Source: an uncultured Roseovarius sp. (GTDB lineage Bacteria; Pseudomonadota; Alphaproteobacteria; Rhodobacterales; Rhodobacteraceae). From it: a stretch of DNA of 7,091 nucleotides. Of this stretch, positions 5,487 to 7,091 are shown piece after piece. Position numbers and translations under genes: made by a program. Position 1 is the first letter of the stretch. Every line of letters begins with the position of its first letter. Below the pieces are notes generated by a model. It was not told the origin of the DNA. It ran no database searches and saw only the letters and a list, made by a program, of their open reading frames with translations. Where the stretch lies: contig CAJXKX010000103.1 of assembly GCA_913055965.1 (NCBI GenBank), positions 1-7,091 on the forward strand, read 5' to 3'.

Positions 5487-5980
5487 ATATAGCGGATCTG
5501 GTCGCTCCAGTATCGCTCTACCCGCCTGAGCGCGCCGGTCACCTGGTCGAGCCCGTCGCAGCCGAGCACGCCACGCGCCTGCAGCCCTTCGGCATGGCGT
5601 TCGAACAGCGACGCCACCACGTCGCGGATGCCGCGCCCCTTTTCCGTCAGGCGCACACGCACCGCGCGCCGGTCGGCCTCGCAGCGCTGGTGGTGCATGT
5701 AGCCCGCCTCCACCAGCTTCTTGAGATTGTAGCTGACATTGCTGCCCTGGTAGTAACCGCGCGACTTGAGTTCGCCCGCCGTGACCTCATGATCGCCGAT
5801 GTTGAACAGCAGGAGCGCCTGCACCGCGTTGATCTCGAGAATGCCGACGCGCTCGAACTCGTCCTTGACCACGTCGAGCAGCAGCCGGTGAAGCCGCTCG
5901 ACCAGCGACAGCGCGTCGAGATACCCGGCGATGAAGGCCCCCGGCGCGGGGCGCGGGCCGGGGGGGCGGTGAAAGCTCAT
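5480..5980 (-). CDS. ldtR: MarR-family transcriptional regulator, LdtR-like
   Basis: A 166-residue dimeric winged-helix repressor of the MarR family. Residues 15-45 form the N-terminal dimerisation helix (FIAGYLDALSLVERLHRLLL), residues 50-62 give the conserved NAVQALLLFNIG, helix 67-75 and the recognition helix at 79-92 (GSNVSYNLKKLVEAGY) contact DNA, and the wing carries DRR at 103-105. The ERLHRLLLDVVKDEF, NAVQALLLFNIGD and SRGYYQGSNVSYNLKKL blocks match what I recall of LdtR, the alphaproteobacterial regulator that activates L,D-transpeptidase genes in Liberibacter and Sinorhizobium; the symbol is therefore moderately certain. ATG at 5980 is chosen for its GAGGGAG ribosome binding site six bases upstream; an in-frame start at 6121 would run through the sdhE stop region. 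It converges on the DUF1194 gene with a 7-base overlap of stops. Confidence 0.9.
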   Translation of the reverse strand: MSFHRPPGPRPAPGAFIAGYLDALSLVERLHRLLLDVVKDEFERVGILEINAVQALLLFNIGDHEVTAGELKSRGYYQGSNVSYNLKKLVEAGYMHHQRCEADRRAVRVRLTEKGRGIRDVVASLFERHAEGLQARGVLGCDGLDQVTGALRRVERYWSDQIRYIY

Positions 5981-6023
5981 GTCGGTCTCCCTCGCGATCA
6001 ACTCGCGGGGGAGACTCCGGCAA

Positions 6024-6041
6024 AACCGCCAATATTCGGTT
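6024..6041. promoter_or_regulatory. Possible operator dyad upstream of the LdtR-like gene
   Basis: AACCG (6024-6028) and CGGTT (6037-6041) are inverted copies around CCAATATT, in the short AT-richer part of the 91-base gap between sdhE and the MarR-family gene. MarR proteins commonly bind dyads of this size upstream of their own gene. No clear -35/-10 pair accompanies it, and the core is not fully symmetric, so this is only a candidate. Confidence 0.25.
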
Positions 6042-6071
6042 AAATCGCGCGGCAGACGTCTAAAATCCGCG

Positions 6072-6338
6072 CTATTTCCCGCTACAGGCCACCTGGGCGA
6101 TATCCGCGACGAGCGGCGCATAGTGCCCCGGCGGCGCGCTCTGCCCGGTCACCCATTGATAGAGGTCGTGATCGTTCTCCGACAGCAGCGCATCGAAGAG
6201 GTCGAGCGCGCCCGCATCCATCATGGCCAGCCGCGCCCCGGCATAACGCCCGAGGATGATGTCCATCTCCTTGATGCCGCGCCGGTTGGCGCGCATCGAC
6301 AGACGCCGCAAGCGGTGCTCGCGCGGCTCGTCACTCAC
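6072..6338 (-). CDS. sdhE: Succinate dehydrogenase assembly factor SdhE (FAD assembly factor)
   Basis: Small cytoplasmic protein that promotes covalent attachment of FAD to the SdhA subunit of succinate dehydrogenase, and in some bacteria to FrdA. The 88-residue length fits the family (SdhE/YgfY/DUF339; Sdh5 or SDHAF2 in mitochondria). Diagnostic features are RRLSMRANRRGIKEMD with the RGxxE motif as R20-G21-I22-K23-E24, LGRYA directly after, and the later DHDLYQWVTG at 57-65. Translation starts at GTG 6338, overlapping the stop of the upstream Xre gene by 8 bases, so the two are very likely translated from one message. There is no internal ATG before the conserved motif, which supports the GTG start. 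Confidence 0.93.
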   Translation of the reverse strand: MSDEPREHRLRRLSMRANRRGIKEMDIILGRYAGARLAMMDAGALDLFDALLSENDHDLYQWVTGQSAPPGHYAPLVADIAQVACSGK

Positions 6339-6732
6339 CGGCCTGCTCCATCAGCCGCGCGCGCAGGGTCTTCTCCAGCCGTCCCAGCCGGTCGGTGGAA
6401 TAGGCGATCTGCGTGCGGATGTCGCGGATCTCGGTCAGAAGCCCGGTGATGTCGGGCTCCAGTTCGCCCATGGTGGGCGCGTCCGGGCCGTCGCCCTCGC
6501 CCGAGAGCAGCCACAGCAGCGACACGTTCAGCAGCCCCGCCATCATCGACAGCTTGTTGGCGCGCGGCTCGGACAGGTCGTCTTCCCAGCCCTTGAGGGT
6601 CTTGAGCTTCACACCGAGCCGCTTGGCCAGCTCGCTCTGGCTCATGCCCGCGCGCTCGCGCGCGCCCGCGACACGGTCCCCGAAGGTGGTCGCCTCGGGG
6701 TCGAACCAGCTATCGTCTTGCTCGGTGGTCAT
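6331..6732 (-). CDS. Xre-family helix-turn-helix regulator with coiled-coil tail
   Basis: A 133-residue DNA-binding protein. Residues 17-79 form an Xre/HTH_3 domain: helix 1 FGDRVAGARERAG, helix 2 SQSELAKRLG at 31-40, the recognition helix VKLKTLKGWE at 41-50, then PRANKLSMMAGLLNVSLLWLLSGEG. After a short acidic linker, residues 95-130 (ITGLLTEIRDIRTQIAYSTDRLGRLEKTLRARL) look like a coiled coil for oligomerisation. No ligand-binding or peptidase domain is present, so it is not a phage CI-type repressor. The ATG at 6732 has AAAGGAAG six to ten bases upstream. It is the first gene of the minus-strand unit with sdhE and lies divergent from the aminotransferase gene. Its targets are unknown; self-regulation through the shared 85-base divergent region is a reasonable guess. 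Confidence 0.9.
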   Translation of the reverse strand: MTTEQDDSWFDPEATTFGDRVAGARERAGMSQSELAKRLGVKLKTLKGWEDDLSEPRANKLSMMAGLLNVSLLWLLSGEGDGPDAPTMGELEPDITGLLTEIRDIRTQIAYSTDRLGRLEKTLRARLMEQAGE

Positions 6733-6755
6733 GGTCTTCCTTTCCGGTTATCGTC

Positions 6756-6785
6756 CTTGAACGGAACTCGGGCGCAGCCTAAGAG
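6756..6785 (+). promoter_or_regulatory. Weak candidate promoter for the aminotransferase gene
   Basis: TTGAAC (6756-6761) and TAAGAG (6780-6785) are separated by 18 bases in the 85-base divergent region between the Xre gene and the aminotransferase. The -35 is a fair match and the -10 poor. Transcription in both directions must start within this short stretch unless it is read through from further away. Confidence 0.25.
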
Positions 6786-6817
6786 ATTTGGGATGTGAAT
6801 TCAAACCGGAGCCGACC

Positions 6818-7091
6818 ATGTCACGCCTCTCCGCGACGCTTGCGCGCGTCAAGCCCTCGCCCACCATCGCCGTCACCACCAAGGCGCAGGAGCTGAAGGC
6901 CGCGGGGCGCGACGTGATCGGGCTGGGCGCGGGCGAGCCGGATTTCCCGACGCCGCCGCATATCGCCGCCGCGGGCATCCGCGCGATCGAGCAGGGGCGC
7001 ACGAAATACACGGCCGTCGATGGCATCCCCGAGTTGAAAGCGGCGATCTGCGCCAAGTTCCGGCGCGACAACGGGCTGGAGTACACGCCCG
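6818..7091 (+). CDS. Aspartate aminotransferase, class Ib (5' part)
   Basis: The first 91 codons of a pyridoxal-phosphate enzyme of the class I/II aminotransferase fold; the rest, including the catalytic lysine, lies beyond the window. The family moves the amino group between aspartate and 2-oxoglutarate, linking the TCA cycle to amino-acid synthesis. The visible N-terminus is typical of the Ib subgroup found in Thermus and alphaproteobacteria: KPSPTIAVTTKAQEL at 12-26, GAGEPDFPTP at 37-46, which closes over the substrate, and GRTKYTAVDGIPELK at 60-74, followed by FRRDNGLEYTP. The ATG at 6818 is preceded by CGGAG at ribosome-binding distance. Some Ib enzymes also use prephenate, which cannot be judged from this fragment. 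Confidence 0.92.
   Translation, partial: MSRLSATLARVKPSPTIAVTTKAQELKAAGRDVIGLGAGEPDFPTPPHIAAAGIRAIEQGRTKYTAVDGIPELKAAICAKFRRDNGLEYTP

Overview
This is a GC-rich segment (about 70% G+C in most genes) that reads as chromosome from an alphaproteobacterium, most likely in the Rhodobacterales. That placement rests on the combination of an hmuTUV heme importer, a ThyX-type thymidylate synthase, an LdtR-like MarR regulator, SdhE next to a small Xre regulator and a class Ib aspartate aminotransferase. It is inference from protein families and composition; no database search was possible.

Layout, left to right. (1) Positions 3-2354, plus strand: the 3' part of hmuT followed by complete hmuU and hmuV, with overlapping stop and start codons. 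Together they make a periplasmic heme carrier, its permease and its ATPase. (2) Positions 2355-2773: a 419-base stretch with no convincing gene but many dyads. The clearest is an inverted pair of palindromic units (2447-2479 and 2551-2588) sharing a perfect 22-bp inverted repeat, which looks like a REP doublet or REPIN. The right unit may also terminate minus-strand transcripts. (3) Positions 2774-4187, minus strand: thyX followed by an AT-rich gene for an unrecognised single-pass membrane protein whose start overlaps the thyX stop. (4) Positions 4188-4386: a divergent promoter region whose gloA side carries three tandem 11-bp repeats just before the ribosome binding site. (5) Positions 4387-5486, plus strand: gloA (glyoxalase I) overlapping by 4 bases a secreted VWA-fold DUF1194 protein. 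(6) Positions 5480-6732, minus strand: an Xre regulator, sdhE (overlapping it by 8 bases) and, after a 91-base gap, an LdtR-like MarR regulator whose 3' end overlaps the DUF1194 gene tail to tail by 7 bases. (7) From 6818, plus strand: the first 91 codons of an aspartate aminotransferase, cut by the window edge.

Most of the window is ordinary core metabolism and transport: heme-iron uptake, dTMP synthesis, methylglyoxal detoxification, flavinylation of succinate dehydrogenase, amino-acid transamination and two regulators. The unusual material is concentrated between hmuV and thyX (2355-3290): the palindromic repeat doublet, several further hairpins and the compositionally foreign membrane-protein gene. 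I see no CRISPR array, transposase, integrase, rRNA or tRNA, and no recognisable complete defence or biosynthetic system.
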